Below, piece after piece: positions 1 to 8,877 of a DNA stretch of 64,000 nt. Position 1 is the stretch's first letter; each line of letters begins with the position of its first letter. The translations under genes were made by a program, and so were the position numbers. Below the pieces are notes generated by a model. It made no database searches, was not told the origin of the DNA, and saw only the letters and a program-made list of their open reading frames with translations. The stretch is from Salinimicrobium marinum (GTDB lineage: Bacteria; Bacteroidota; Bacteroidia; Flavobacteriales; Flavobacteriaceae): positions 128,477 through 192,476 of the forward strand of contig NZ_BMXB01000004.1 in the NCBI RefSeq assembly GCF_014651535.1. Reading direction: 5' to 3'.

Positions 1-90
1 ATGGAACAGGAAAAATTTACGTTGAAGAACATGAAATCCGGCGAGCAGTTTTCGGTTTCTGTCTATGAGTTGGTGGAGAAGTTGAAATAA
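1..90 (+). CDS. hisS: C-terminal end of a probable histidyl-tRNA synthetase (partial)
   Basis: An open frame runs in from the left edge and stops at a TAA at 88-90, leaving 29 residues. The visible part contains the string NMKSGEQFSVSVYELVEKL. The pattern [KD][DN]MxxGEQ followed by a hydrophobic helix is the usual C-terminus of the anticodon-binding domain in histidyl-tRNA synthetases, and Bacteroidetes copies end this way. The ATG at base 1 is probably an internal methionine rather than the start. The piece is short, so the call rests on one motif. Another class II tRNA synthetase with a similar anticodon-binding end is the main alternative. Confidence 0.5.
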   Translation: MEQEKFTLKNMKSGEQFSVSVYELVEKLK

Positions 91-326
91 ATGCTTTTTT
101 TAAATATTGGTTAAAAAAAAGTCCGGAGCGTCGTGATTCGGGTTTTCTTTTTAATACGATTTCCGTTAGCGCAGATTTTCAAGCCTGCTGATTTACCTCT
201 ACTATTCTTTAATACAGAATACAATCCATGCCATCGTCAATTTTTTATTCTCCTCTTTACCTGAAATCTGACCTGCATCGCCTAAAAACCTTAAAAAGCT
301 TCTTTTTATTTTAATGTAGTGTCTTA

Positions 327-347
327 CAAGGTCAAAAAAAGACCTTG
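327..347. repeat. Perfect 7-bp stem hairpin
   Basis: CAAGGTC at 327-333 and GACCTTG at 341-347 form a perfect stem around seven A residues. It lies about 240 bases after the synthetase stop. It has no T-tract on the plus strand, so it is not a clear terminator for that gene. It more likely forms part of the dispersed intergenic repeat that continues to the hairpin at 385-405. Confidence 0.5.
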
Positions 348-384
348 CAGGTTAGTTGTAATAGGGTCGCCACTAAAGAACAAG

Positions 385-405
385 ATTCTGAAACAAGTTC
401 AGAAT
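385..405. repeat. Dispersed CTGAAACAAGTTCAG-type palindrome
   Basis: A perfect 8-bp stem, ATTCTGAA/TTCAGAAT, surrounds the loop ACAAG. Related sequences occur at 43260-43281, inside a 129-bp inverted-repeat element, and degenerate at about 38084-38106. The recurrence in three intergenic places of one window marks it as a dispersed palindromic repeat. Its function is unknown. Confidence 0.6.
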
Positions 406-485
406 GAAGACTAGTTACTCGCCTCGACTTTATCAAAACAAAGTGTCATTTCAACCGAAGGGAGAAATCTCAAATCTCAAATCGA

Positions 486-1436
486 TCACTCACTCACTTC
501 ATTCAGCCTTTGCATTTCCTCTTCTGAAAGTTTCAGGTTTACAGCTTCCTGGAAAGATTTTAGGTGAGAGGATTTTGTTGCACTGGCAATCGGGGCTGTG
601 ATTCCGGGACGCTGAATCAGCCACGCTAAAGCTACTCCTGCATTTGAAACTTCATGATTGCGGGAAATTTCATCCATCGTGCTGATTATTTTCAAACCTT
701 TTTTATTGAAATAAGCCTTTACCATATCTTTTCGGTCCTGTCCCTCCAGGTCTGCTTCTTTCCGGTATTTTCCGGTGAGAAATCCGCTGGCAAGGGAGAA
801 ATAGGGAATTACGCCCAGATTATTTTCCAGACAAATATCTTTAATTACTCCCTCAAATTTGCTGCGTTCTGCCAGGCTGTATTCTGGTTGAAACACTTTG
901 TATTTTGGCAGGTTGTTGTTTTTGGCTGCATTAAGTGATTCCTGAAGCCTTTCTGCAGACATATTGGAAGCCCCGATATTTCGTACTTTCCCCTCATCGA
1001 TTAGCTGTTGATATGCTTCCAGGGTTTCTTCTACCGGAGTTTTATTGTCGTCGTAATGCGTAAAATACAAATCGATATAATCGGTTTGCAGCCGCTTTAG
1101 AGAATCTTCCGAAGCTTTTAAAATATAGTCTTTAGAGATGTTTTTATCTCCACCCTGTTGCATGCTGGAGCCTACTTTGGTGATGAGAGTGATCTTATCC
1201 CGCACTTTCCGCTCTTTCATCCATTTTCCAATGATCCTTTCCGAGGTTCCGCCTTCCACACCTTCGGCCCAGCGCGAATAAACATCTGCAGTATCTATCG
1301 TGTCAAATCCTCTTTCAAAGATCTCATCCAGCATTTTAAACGATTCTTTTTCATTCAGGGTCCATCCAAAAACGTTTCCGCCAAAAACAATAGGAGAAGT
1401 CGTTAGAGGTGTATTTCCTAGTTGTATCTTTTCCAT
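486..1436 (-). CDS. Aldo/keto reductase
   Basis: This 316-residue protein is a cytoplasmic NADPH-dependent oxidoreductase of the aldo/keto reductase superfamily, with the usual length for a single TIM barrel. The catalytic tetrad can be placed: Asp48 in FDTIDTADVYS, Tyr53, Lys87 in LITKVGS and His127 in YFTHYDD. The later string EGKVRNIGASNMS is the family signature after strand 5, and IASATKSSHL near the C-terminus resembles the cofactor-binding segment. This arrangement matches the YdjG/YajO-like bacterial reductases, which reduce small aldehydes and ketones. The true substrate cannot be told from sequence. The gene stands alone, divergent from the LuxR-type gene, with about 166 bases between the two starts. 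Confidence 0.9.
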   Translation of the reverse strand: MEKIQLGNTPLTTSPIVFGGNVFGWTLNEKESFKMLDEIFERGFDTIDTADVYSRWAEGVEGGTSERIIGKWMKERKVRDKITLITKVGSSMQQGGDKNISKDYILKASEDSLKRLQTDYIDLYFTHYDDNKTPVEETLEAYQQLIDEGKVRNIGASNMSAERLQESLNAAKNNNLPKYKVFQPEYSLAERSKFEGVIKDICLENNLGVIPYFSLASGFLTGKYRKEADLEGQDRKDMVKAYFNKKGLKIISTMDEISRNHEVSNAGVALAWLIQRPGITAPIASATKSSHLKSFQEAVNLKLSEEEMQRLNEVSE

Positions 1437-1602
1437 ATTTGTAATTCTGTTGATTTCTTTTATAAAGATAGCCAGAGTATTATAGAATAATGACTGGGGA
1501 AGGGGGTTTTAGAATGATTTAACGTAAATAAAATGTATCAACTTGTGCTTTTCCAAATCCATTTTTTCAAAACCTTTATATTGCAGTACTAATTCCCACG
1601 AA

Positions 1603-2580
1603 ATGAAAATAGTCTCTCTCATTATTTTTGTAGTATTTAGTTACGTACAGCTTTTTTCGCAGAACAGCGTTTCCGGTTTTGTAAATATGGAAACTACTGT
1701 AGGTCAGGAACAGCAAGTTGTACTGACCAAATTGACTCCTCAAGGCAATCCGGATCCCAATCAGGTGGTATCGACAGCGAAGATTCAGAAAGATGGATTT
1801 TTTGCCTTTGAGGATGCTGTTCTTTCAGCGAAGGACCAGGCGTATGCTGTTCAGGTGAAAGGAAAACCTTCAGAAGGGAAAAAGCAGCTGGATACGATTA
1901 TTAGCGATTTCAGGTCTTTTATATTATCGGGTAAAGACACCTTATTTTTTCATAAAGGCAGTGAACTGTTTTCTGAATATTCCACTAATAGTAAGGCCGA
2001 TCAAGAGTGGCAGAAACTGAAGGAATATGAGAAAAAAGTAAAATATCAGGATCAAATTACCCCAGATGAATATGCATTGCAAACCCGAAAATATACAAAG
2101 GATTCTTTACAAATTCTGCTGGTAAAGCTTTTTAGTATCCAGACTCTGGACAAAAAGAAACTGCTGGATAAGGACATTAAAGAAAATCCTGATTTTTACC
2201 TTGATCTGCTCAAAAAGCTGCAGCAGAGTGACCTTGAGCCTTCTTCCTATGCATACTTGGAAAACAAAATCATGATGACGCACCAGGATATTATCGAGAG
2301 AAAGTACACTATAAGCATGGTTTTTAATTTTCTCGGATTTTCAGGGATTTTAGGCCTGCTGTTTGTGGTCTTCAGGATGCGCAAAAAATCTCATTTTACT
2401 CCTACTGTACCTCTAAGCAAGCAGGAAAATAATGTAAAAGACCTGATCATGCAGGGCAAAACCAACAAAGAAATTGCAGCTGAGCTGTTTATCAGCATTA
2501 GCACTGTGAAAACACACACTTCCAACATTTACAGCAAGTTAAATGTATCCAATAGGAAGGAATTGCTGCTGAAACAATAA
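1603..2580 (+). CDS. Membrane-anchored LuxR-type transcriptional regulator
   Basis: The ATG at 1603 was chosen because it places a clean signal sequence at the N-terminus (MKIVSLIIFVVFSYVQLFSQ); the frame is open upstream but that part is not protein-like. The product is 325 residues. An extracytoplasmic, lysine-rich region covers roughly residues 21-235. A single membrane span follows at about 237-258 and then RMRKK as a positive-inside stop. Residues 270-325 are a GerE/LuxR helix-turn-helix, with KTNKEIAAELFISISTVKTHTSNIYSKL as its core. The layout suggests a one-component sensor: a periplasmic domain detects something and the cytoplasmic helix-turn-helix acts on DNA. There is no receiver domain and no neighbouring kinase. 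The signal is unknown. Confidence 0.8.
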   Translation: MKIVSLIIFVVFSYVQLFSQNSVSGFVNMETTVGQEQQVVLTKLTPQGNPDPNQVVSTAKIQKDGFFAFEDAVLSAKDQAYAVQVKGKPSEGKKQLDTIISDFRSFILSGKDTLFFHKGSELFSEYSTNSKADQEWQKLKEYEKKVKYQDQITPDEYALQTRKYTKDSLQILLVKLFSIQTLDKKKLLDKDIKENPDFYLDLLKKLQQSDLEPSSYAYLENKIMMTHQDIIERKYTISMVFNFLGFSGILGLLFVVFRMRKKSHFTPTVPLSKQENNVKDLIMQGKTNKEIAAELFISISTVKTHTSNIYSKLNVSNRKELLLKQ

Positions 2581-2667
2581 ATCATACCGGTACTAGTACC
2601 TATTTCAGCTAAATTAAACCAGATTTTTGGAGTTAATCTGAAGTTATTTGTTTCAAAAGCATTTTTG

Positions 2668-5600
2668 ATGAAACGAATCAATTTCAGTTTTAATTTTTTA
2701 AATCAGTTTTTGGGATGGCTGGTCTTTGTAATAGCTCTTGTTGTTTACACATGGACTCTTGAGCCCACTACCAGCTTTTGGGATGCCGGAGAATATATTG
2801 CGACTGCTGCCAATCTGGAAGTTGGTCATCCTCCCGGTGCACCTGTATATCAAATGTTTGGAGCATTTTTCGCCACTTTTGCTCTAGATTCGTCTCAGGT
2901 TGCTTTGATGGTTAATTTTATGTCTGCCCTATCCAGTGCCTTTACTATAATGTTTATGTTCCGGTCTATTGTTTTATTGCTTCTGAAAATTTCCGGCTCT
3001 AATGATGAATCATCTATCGGCAGTAAAATAGCGGTCCTGGGAAGTGCTTTAACAGGCGCGCTGGCATTTACCTTTACCGACAGTTTTTGGTTTAACGCCG
3101 TAGAAGCTGAAGTTTATGCCATGTCTACGTGTTTTATGGCTCTACTCTTCTACCTGGGGCTCCTTTGGGAACGGGATATGTTTAAGTATCGGGGAAATCG
3201 TTGGGTGATCCTTATTTGTTTTATGACCGGTCTGTCATTCGGAGTTCATTTTCTTACACTACTGGCGCTTCCGGCGGTGGGGTTGTTGTACTACTTCAAA
3301 AACTACCAGAAAGTGACCATTCGAAATTTTATCAGGGCAAATATCGTGGTGGTAGTTGTTCTGTTGTTCATTTTTAAATTCCTTTTACCGTATACCCTTA
3401 GGTTTACTGCTGCTTCGGAAATTTTTTTTACCAATACGATGAAGTTTCCGTTTAACTCCGGGACAGTGATTTCCGTAGTACTGATTATCTCCATTTTCTA
3501 CTTCGGAATTAATTATACCCGCAGGAAAGGCTTTTTTCAGCTGAATACGCTTCTGCTGTGTATCCTTTTCATCCTGATAGGTTTTTCCGGCTGGACAATG
3601 TTGCCAATCCGGGCCAATGCTAATACGGTCATCAATGAAAACAGTCCCGATAATGCCCGGGAACTTCTGGCTTATTACAACCGGGAGCAATATGGAGAGG
3701 TCCCATTGTTTTACGGCCCACAATATACAGAGATGTACAGCGGATTAGATCCTGAAAACCCTTACAAAGATGATGCTCCCAATTACGAAAAAAACAAGGA
3801 ATCGAACAGATATATTATTGTAAACGATTATGAAAATGCGCGATATAATTTTCACGACAAACATAAAACCTTCCTCCCAAGAATGTGGAGTAAAGAACAT
3901 ATTGCAAATTATATGAGGATTGCAGGTACACCTAAATTTAATATTAAACAGGAATATCAGGGAGAGGAGCAATTGGTACAGGCTGTTGCAGAATTCCGCC
4001 GAAATGTCAATTCAGGAAGAGTAGGAGGAGAGGAGTACCACAGCTTTCTCAACAGGTTCCGGGATTATCTGGAGATTGAAAAACCTTCTTTTCTTCAAAA
4101 TGTTCAGTTCATGCTCGAATACCAGATGGGCTACATGTACTGGCGTTATTTCATGTGGAACTTTGTTGGTCGACAAAATGATATACAGGGAAAGTACACT
4201 GACCTGAATGGAAACTGGCTCAGTGGGATCGATGTTATTGATGAAGCAAGACTGGGTTCTCAGGAAAATTTACCGGCTGATATGGAGTCCAATAAAGCCC
4301 GAAATACATATTACTTTATTCCGCTCCTCCTGGGAATTGCAGGATTGCTATTCCATTTTCAGCGGGATTGGAAGATGTTTTGGGTGTTGACGGTTTTCTT
4401 CCTCTTCACCGGAATTGCACTCAAAGTTTACCTCAACGAATACCCTTTTCAGGTGAGGGAGCGGGATTATGCTTTGGTAGGATCTTTTTATGTATTTTCA
4501 ATATGGATTGGATTTGGGGTTTATGCATTTTTCACAGCTTTGATCCGAATTTTTAAACCAAAATCTGCTTCCATATTCGCTACTGTTATTTCCCTCTTTG
4601 CGGGTCCGGTTTTACTGGCTTCAGAGAACTGGGACGATCATGACCGCTCCGGCAGGTATACAGCTCTGGCTATGGCAAAGATGTATTTGGATTCTGTTGA
4701 TGAAGATGCCATTCTGTTCACCACAGGAGATAATGATACGTTTCTGTTATGGTATGTCCAGCAAATTGAGGGATACCGGCGGGATGTACGGATTGTGAAC
4801 ACAATGCTTCTTGGTACCGACTGGTATATTGACCAGATGAAGCGGAAAGCCTGGGACAGTGAACCTGTACCCTCTCAACTCGAGCATAAGCAGTATAGGG
4901 CAGGAACAAATGATTATATCATGCATCAGCCCGTAACCAGTGATACATTGAATATCAAATCATGGATGAATTGGATTGAAAGTGATAATTCTAGTACCAT
5001 GGCAGAACTGCAGAGCGGCCGCATGGTAAAAACTTTTCCTACCAAATTAATAAGTGTTCCCGTGAACAAAGAAAAAGTATTGGAAAAAGGAATTGTACAC
5101 CCCAAAGATGCCGATGAGATAGTAGATAACATTTATATAGAATTAAAGGATAATGCAATTTATAAAAACGAACTTCTTATGCTCGATATCCTTGCCAATA
5201 ATGACTGGACCCGTCCTGTTTATTTTTCGGGAGGGAGCTTTGGTGACGAAGATTACCTATGGATGAAAGACCATCTTCAGTTGGACGGGATCGCCTACAA
5301 GCTGGTTCCGATAAAAACCTCCACAGATCCTGAAAATCCGTTGCAAATGGGTAGAATAGAGACAGATAAGATGTACGAAATTGTAAACAAGTGGGACTGG
5401 GGGAACATGGGAGATGAAACCATCTACCACGATCCTGAAACTCGTAGGAATAGTATTTCGTACAGGACGAGCCTGGCACGTCTTGTAAACCAGTTATTAC
5501 AGGAAGGTGATGAAGAAAGAGCTAAAATAATCTTGGATATGGCAATGAAAAATATGCCGGTGGATTTCTATAATTTTTATTTCTTATATGATCCCTATAT

Positions 5601-5871
5601 CAATGGATATTTTGAAGTAAATGAACCTGAAAAAGCATTAATCCTTTGGGAAAATGTGGCCGCTAAATATCAGGAAAACCTTCTTTATTACAGTGGCTGG
5701 GATCTGGAAAGGCAGTATGAAAACACCGATCAAATATTCAGGGACCTTCAGCAATATCATTCCTTGCTGGAGTTATTAAACTTGGATGCCGAAGAAGAAT
5801 TTGCTGCTCAAAAAAAGGAAGAATTCAATCAGTATTTAAACCTGTTTCAATATTTTCTACAGCAGCAATAG
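2668..5871 (+). CDS. DUF2723 family membrane protein (GT117-type putative glycosyltransferase)
   Basis: This 1067-residue integral membrane protein carries the DUF2723 signature near its N-terminus: a hydrophobic first helix, then LEPTTSFWDAGEYIA at residues 31-45 and GHPPGAPVYQ at about 53-62. The family resembles protein O-mannosyltransferases, with an acidic residue in the first periplasmic loop, and is classed by CAZy as GT117. About ten further membrane segments lie in residues 75-320 and 545-640. A long soluble C-terminal part follows and ends in a helical, TPR-like stretch. ATG at 2668 is preferred over the adjacent TTG at 2665. In Bacteroidetes these proteins are assumed to glycosylate exported proteins, but substrate and sugar are inference here. 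Confidence 0.85.
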   Translation: MKRINFSFNFLNQFLGWLVFVIALVVYTWTLEPTTSFWDAGEYIATAANLEVGHPPGAPVYQMFGAFFATFALDSSQVALMVNFMSALSSAFTIMFMFRSIVLLLLKISGSNDESSIGSKIAVLGSALTGALAFTFTDSFWFNAVEAEVYAMSTCFMALLFYLGLLWERDMFKYRGNRWVILICFMTGLSFGVHFLTLLALPAVGLLYYFKNYQKVTIRNFIRANIVVVVVLLFIFKFLLPYTLRFTAASEIFFTNTMKFPFNSGTVISVVLIISIFYFGINYTRRKGFFQLNTLLLCILFILIGFSGWTMLPIRANANTVINENSPDNARELLAYYNREQYGEVPLFYGPQYTEMYSGLDPENPYKDDAPNYEKNKESNRYIIVNDYENARYNFHDKHKTFLPRMWSKEHIANYMRIAGTPKFNIKQEYQGEEQLVQAVAEFRRNVNSGRVGGEEYHSFLNRFRDYLEIEKPSFLQNVQFMLEYQMGYMYWRYFMWNFVGRQNDIQGKYTDLNGNWLSGIDVIDEARLGSQENLPADMESNKARNTYYFIPLLLGIAGLLFHFQRDWKMFWVLTVFFLFTGIALKVYLNEYPFQVRERDYALVGSFYVFSIWIGFGVYAFFTALIRIFKPKSASIFATVISLFAGPVLLASENWDDHDRSGRYTALAMAKMYLDSVDEDAILFTTGDNDTFLLWYVQQIEGYRRDVRIVNTMLLGTDWYIDQMKRKAWDSEPVPSQLEHKQYRAGTNDYIMHQPVTSDTLNIKSWMNWIESDNSSTMAELQSGRMVKTFPTKLISVPVNKEKVLEKGIVHPKDADEIVDNIYIELKDNAIYKNELLMLDILANNDWTRPVYFSGGSFGDEDYLWMKDHLQLDGIAYKLVPIKTSTDPENPLQMGRIETDKMYEIVNKWDWGNMGDETIYHDPETRRNSISYRTSLARLVNQLLQEGDEERAKIILDMAMKNMPVDFYNFYFLYDPYINGYFEVNEPEKALILWENVAAKYQENLLYYSGWDLERQYENTDQIFRDLQQYHSLLELLNLDAEEEFAAQKKEEFNQYLNLFQYFLQQQ

Positions 5872-5936
5872 ATGTAAATTTTTTCAGGGAACTAATCTTC
5901 TTTGTAAAAAAATTGTATGAAATTGGGTAATAAAGA

Positions 5937-6083
5937 TCAGCAATTCTCTTCCAGATCCTCTCGTATATCCTCGAGGTAAGCAATTTCCATTTCACTATTG
6001 AAAATACAGTCCTGGTCTTCGGGATTCTTTTTGATAGTCTCTATTAATACTTCAATCCTATCATAGATTTCTAGTAAAGTCAT
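5937..6083 (-). CDS. Small acidic protein of 48 residues (hypothetical)
   Basis: Reading the reverse strand from the ATG complementary to 6081-6083 gives 48 codons and a TGA. The predicted peptide is strongly acidic and helical. It begins MTLLEIYDRIEVLIETIKKN and ends LEDIREDLEENC. Codon use looks like that of neighbouring genes, with charged residues in amphipathic spacing, which random sequence rarely gives. There is no signal peptide or membrane segment. It lies alone in the gap between the DUF2723 gene and the protease operon. I do not recognise a family. It could be a small regulatory or structural protein, or a chance frame. Confidence 0.5.
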   Translation of the reverse strand: MTLLEIYDRIEVLIETIKKNPEDQDCIFNSEMEIAYLEDIREDLEENC

Positions 6084-6368
6084 TTCGTAGGGGGTTTGAA
6101 TTACATAGATAATACATTGGGAACTAATTTCAAAGCAGCTGGATTCAATTTTATTCTTTGGAAGAAGTTCTAAATTCTGAAAATATCAATACTCAGTTTT
6201 GTGCTGAAAGATGTTTAATTCAATAATATACTATCAGTCTATTCTCCTCCCGGCTTTTCAGAAGAACCTGTAAGCTTTATAATATTTCAAAAATAAATAT
6301 ATTCTTTACTACTGATTTTCAGTATAATGTATGCTTATTTTTTATAAATTTAAAGAAATAGCAGCCTT

Positions 6369-6941
6369 ATGAAATTCCTGAAAATATGTCTTGTGGCTTT
6401 ACCTGTGCTTCTGCTTTCCGGAAATTTGAAAGCACAGGAACATCTTGATCCTAATAGTTATAACGGGGATTTGATATCATATCTCACAGAAGTGAATTTA
6501 TGGATGGAAAATCAAATGCTTCTTAATTCCTGTAGGTGTGCTGAGAATGAAGATTTTCTTACCGAATACCAAAATGTAAGATCGGCGTATAATTCCTGGA
6601 TCAATAGTCAGCTAATGCATCTGGGGCTTTTAAAGCCCCGGAAAGCAGTCAATGCTTTTGAAGATATGAAACGAAATGGGAGGATGAAAGTCACTCCGGA
6701 ATTATTTGAGGCCCATCGTGCTCTGGAACGCTTTTATGGATTTGGAGTTTCCTCCTGTAGAGAACAAAGTATAATTCCCGGAATTGTAACTGTGGCAGAA
6801 TTGGTTTCTGTTGCAAACACGGTGGTAGGAATATTGAGTGAAACGCAGAAAAGGAGGGAAGCGCAAAAGTTATTGATAATCCAAACGCTTGAAGATTTTA
6901 AATTACCACCGGTTAGCGATTATAAGTGTTCAGAAAAATAA
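6369..6941 (+). CDS. Exported protein of unknown function, first gene of the M4 protease operon
   Basis: The 190-residue product starts with a clear Sec signal peptide (MKFLKICLVALPVLLLSGNLKAQ) and is therefore predicted to be periplasmic or secreted. The mature part is helical and contains a C-x-C pair (NSCRCAEN). I do not recognise a family. It ends six bases before the start of the M4 metalloprotease gene, so the two are almost certainly co-transcribed, and the following two junctions overlap by 4 bp. The context suggests a role connected with the protease, such as a substrate, exported partner or secretion aid. This is inference from position only. Confidence 0.75.
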   Translation: MKFLKICLVALPVLLLSGNLKAQEHLDPNSYNGDLISYLTEVNLWMENQMLLNSCRCAENEDFLTEYQNVRSAYNSWINSQLMHLGLLKPRKAVNAFEDMKRNGRMKVTPELFEAHRALERFYGFGVSSCREQSIIPGIVTVAELVSVANTVVGILSETQKRREAQKLLIIQTLEDFKLPPVSDYKCSEK

Positions 6942-6947
6942 TTAAAG

Positions 6948-8027
6948 ATGAGAAATAGTATTTTTTCCTGTTCCTGTAAAAATCATAATCCTTTGTATTG
7001 CATTGTTCCTCCTTACATGCTGGAGGCAATGGCCACTTCTCGAAATGAGCAGGTTCGAAAAATGGCGATCAGGAATATTGAATGCTCTACAGAGATAAGA
7101 ACTGAAAGACGTTTAACCGCTCCGGAAACTGTGGCTTCACTGCTGCCAAACAGGAAAGGAAAGTACAGGGAGGTGTACGATATGCAGAACAAACCAAACC
7201 GAAGGGATTTGTTGCCCGGAATATTGGTAAGAAAAGAAGGTGATTTAGCCGTAGAGGATAATGCAGTGAATGAAGCATATGATAAATCTGGCTGCACCTA
7301 TGATTTTTACAAGGAAATCTTTGGTCGGGATTCTCTGGATGACCATGGACTTGCCTTAATTTCATCGGTACATCTTGATGAAAATTACAGCAATGCTTTC
7401 TGGAACGGAAATCAAATGGCGTATGGGGATGGTGACGGAATTGTTTTCAGGAGATTTACCAGGTCTCTGGATGTAATTGGGCACGAATTGACCCACGGAG
7501 TTATTTCATATACCTCAAATCTCGTCTATAGAAATGAACCAGGAGCGATCAATGAACACTTGGCCGATGTGTTTGGCAGCCTGGTAAAACAATGGGTAAA
7601 TCAACAGGATGTAGAAATTGCTGACTGGCTTATAGGGAACGAGGTGATTGTTCCAGCTCCAACCCGAAGAGCCATTCGGGATATGAAAAATCCGGGAACT
7701 GCTTACATTAATGATCCCGATTTGAACGGAACAGATCCTCAGCCCGATCATATCTCCAAAAAATATACCGGCTCCCGGGATAATGGAGGAGTACATATCA
7801 ATTCCGGTATACCTAACAAGGCATTTTGCGAAGCAGCAATACAAATGGGCGGATATGCTTGGGAAAAAGCTGGGAGGATATGGTATGAAACCATGTTGCA
7901 GCTTACACCAAACTCCGATTTTAATCGGTTGGTGAAGATCACAAAAAATATTGCAGAGACTACCTATGGTGCAAACAGTGAAGAATATAAAGCCGTTTCA
8001 TACGGCTGGAAAACAGTGGGTTTATGA
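6948..8027 (+). CDS. Protealysin-like M4 family metalloprotease
   Basis: This 359-residue thermolysin-family protein has the HELTH zinc motif at residues 179-183, with Glu180 as catalytic base. The third zinc ligand Glu203 sits in NEHLADVFG, and the spacing of 24 from the first His matches thermolysin. His283 in GGVHINSGIPN is the likely transition-state histidine. There is no signal peptide. Residues 1-75 instead form a short propeptide with the protealysin-type start (cysteine-rich lead, then IVPPYMLEAMA). Proteases of this subgroup are made as short precursors without the long thermolysin propeptide. The stop overlaps the emfourin-like gene by ATGA, so translation is coupled. In Serratia the equivalent pair encodes protease and inhibitor, and the same arrangement is seen here. 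Confidence 0.93.
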   Translation: MRNSIFSCSCKNHNPLYCIVPPYMLEAMATSRNEQVRKMAIRNIECSTEIRTERRLTAPETVASLLPNRKGKYREVYDMQNKPNRRDLLPGILVRKEGDLAVEDNAVNEAYDKSGCTYDFYKEIFGRDSLDDHGLALISSVHLDENYSNAFWNGNQMAYGDGDGIVFRRFTRSLDVIGHELTHGVISYTSNLVYRNEPGAINEHLADVFGSLVKQWVNQQDVEIADWLIGNEVIVPAPTRRAIRDMKNPGTAYINDPDLNGTDPQPDHISKKYTGSRDNGGVHINSGIPNKAFCEAAIQMGGYAWEKAGRIWYETMLQLTPNSDFNRLVKITKNIAETTYGANSEEYKAVSYGWKTVGL

Positions 8028-8290
8028 TCATTAAATGTATGAAGAGCGGGGGATTTTTGGGACAGACAAAAAGCTGTGACCTTGTGTTAGAGGAATTAGA
8101 TGCCACTGAAGCCAATGCGCTGCGGGAAATTCAAAAAAGCAGCCGAAGGAATGAGGATAGCCGGGATTCTTACCTGTACCATTTTGTGTTTTTTGAAGAA
8201 AATAAGGAAAGAGAGGTGGTCATAGACGAAACCCTTATTAATAATGAGATGCTGCCAATCATTAAAAAAGTTAATGAAAAGCTGAGATGA
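8024..8290 (+). CDS. Emfourin-like inhibitor of the adjacent M4 protease
   Basis: The 88-residue product begins MIIKCMKSGGFLGQTKSCDL. The SGGF segment at residues 8-11, the short length, the charged C-terminal half and the position directly after a protealysin-like gene all match emfourin, the small cytoplasmic inhibitor encoded with protealysin in Serratia proteamaculans. Emfourin blocks the active site of M4 enzymes. The gene overlaps the protease by four bases at its 5' end and the next gene by four bases at its 3' end, which suggests coupled translation and fixed stoichiometry. No signal peptide is present, as expected if it protects the cytoplasm. The inhibitor role is inferred from family and context. 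Confidence 0.82.
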   Translation: MIIKCMKSGGFLGQTKSCDLVLEELDATEANALREIQKSSRRNEDSRDSYLYHFVFFEENKEREVVIDETLINNEMLPIIKKVNEKLR

Positions 8291-8757
8291 AGGAAGTGTT
8301 AGTGTTTACTGATCTTATTTTTTTTCCTGCTTTCTGGATCCTGGAAGTTTTGGGAGGACCTGCTGGAATATTTCCCGTGAATTGGTATATCCTGATTTCC
8401 GCTGTTACAGGATGTGTGATTCAGGAATTTATCTACTGGTTTGAACTGCGACATCAAATAGCCCGGGGACAGGCTCCGCCAGAGTTAACTTCTACGCCCT
8501 ATTGGATCATCACCATATGTTCTATTCTAGTTTTTTCGCTTGGTTCTTACTTCTACTTTGCATTAAATGAAAACAGGGCTGATCTCAATTTTTTTACCAT
8601 AGCAATATTTTCAGCCGGATTTCCAAGGCTTTTTAAAGGAGCTGTACAACAACTGGGGGCTACCCCGGAAAAATCTAGAAATAAAACCTTTACAGCAGAA
8701 CCTGAAAGAAAGTTCGGTATAAAGGATTATTTAATGATGAGGTCGGATAAGAGGTAA
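8287..8757 (+). CDS. Multi-pass membrane protein of unknown function in the protease operon
   Basis: This 156-residue protein has three or four predicted membrane helices (about residues 5-18, 29-50, 71-92 and 100-118) and a positively charged cytoplasmic tail ending MRSDKR. I do not recognise a family. Its start codon overlaps the stop of the emfourin-like gene by four bases, making it the fourth gene of the protease operon. Neither Serratia pln operons nor thermolysin genes are known to me to carry such a partner. A role in export or membrane localisation of the protease is possible but unproven. Confidence 0.7.
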   Translation: MKEVLVFTDLIFFPAFWILEVLGGPAGIFPVNWYILISAVTGCVIQEFIYWFELRHQIARGQAPPELTSTPYWIITICSILVFSLGSYFYFALNENRADLNFFTIAIFSAGFPRLFKGAVQQLGATPEKSRNKTFTAEPERKFGIKDYLMMRSDKR

Positions 8758-8877
8758 TCTTCTTTCTTTGTCGGCTGGCAAGAAATTTAGTTTGCTGCTG
8801 AAGATATGTTTCGAATTAACAACATTTTCAGGTTCTGCCTTTGCCGTAGTAGATTGGTGGATATTCAGCTTTTCTAA

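Larger units (their letters stand above)
91..485. other. Intergenic region with two hairpins and a TCTCA-rich tract
   Basis: No convincing gene is visible. Two perfect hairpins are present. The first, at 327-347, has stem CAAGGTC/GACCTTG and a loop of seven A. The second, at 385-405, has stem ATTCTGAA/TTCAGAAT around ACAAG. The second belongs to the CTGAAACAAGTTCAG-type dispersed repeats that recur at about 43.2 kb and, degenerate, at 38.08 kb. A low-complexity tract made of TCTCAAATCTCAAATC units lies at about 467-483. A 65-residue open frame over 404-601 overlaps the aldo/keto reductase and has no protein-like features. Confidence 0.6.

Noticed and set aside
404-601. 65-codon plus-strand frame
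   Set aside because: It overlaps the aldo/keto reductase on the other strand and starts inside a dispersed repeat.
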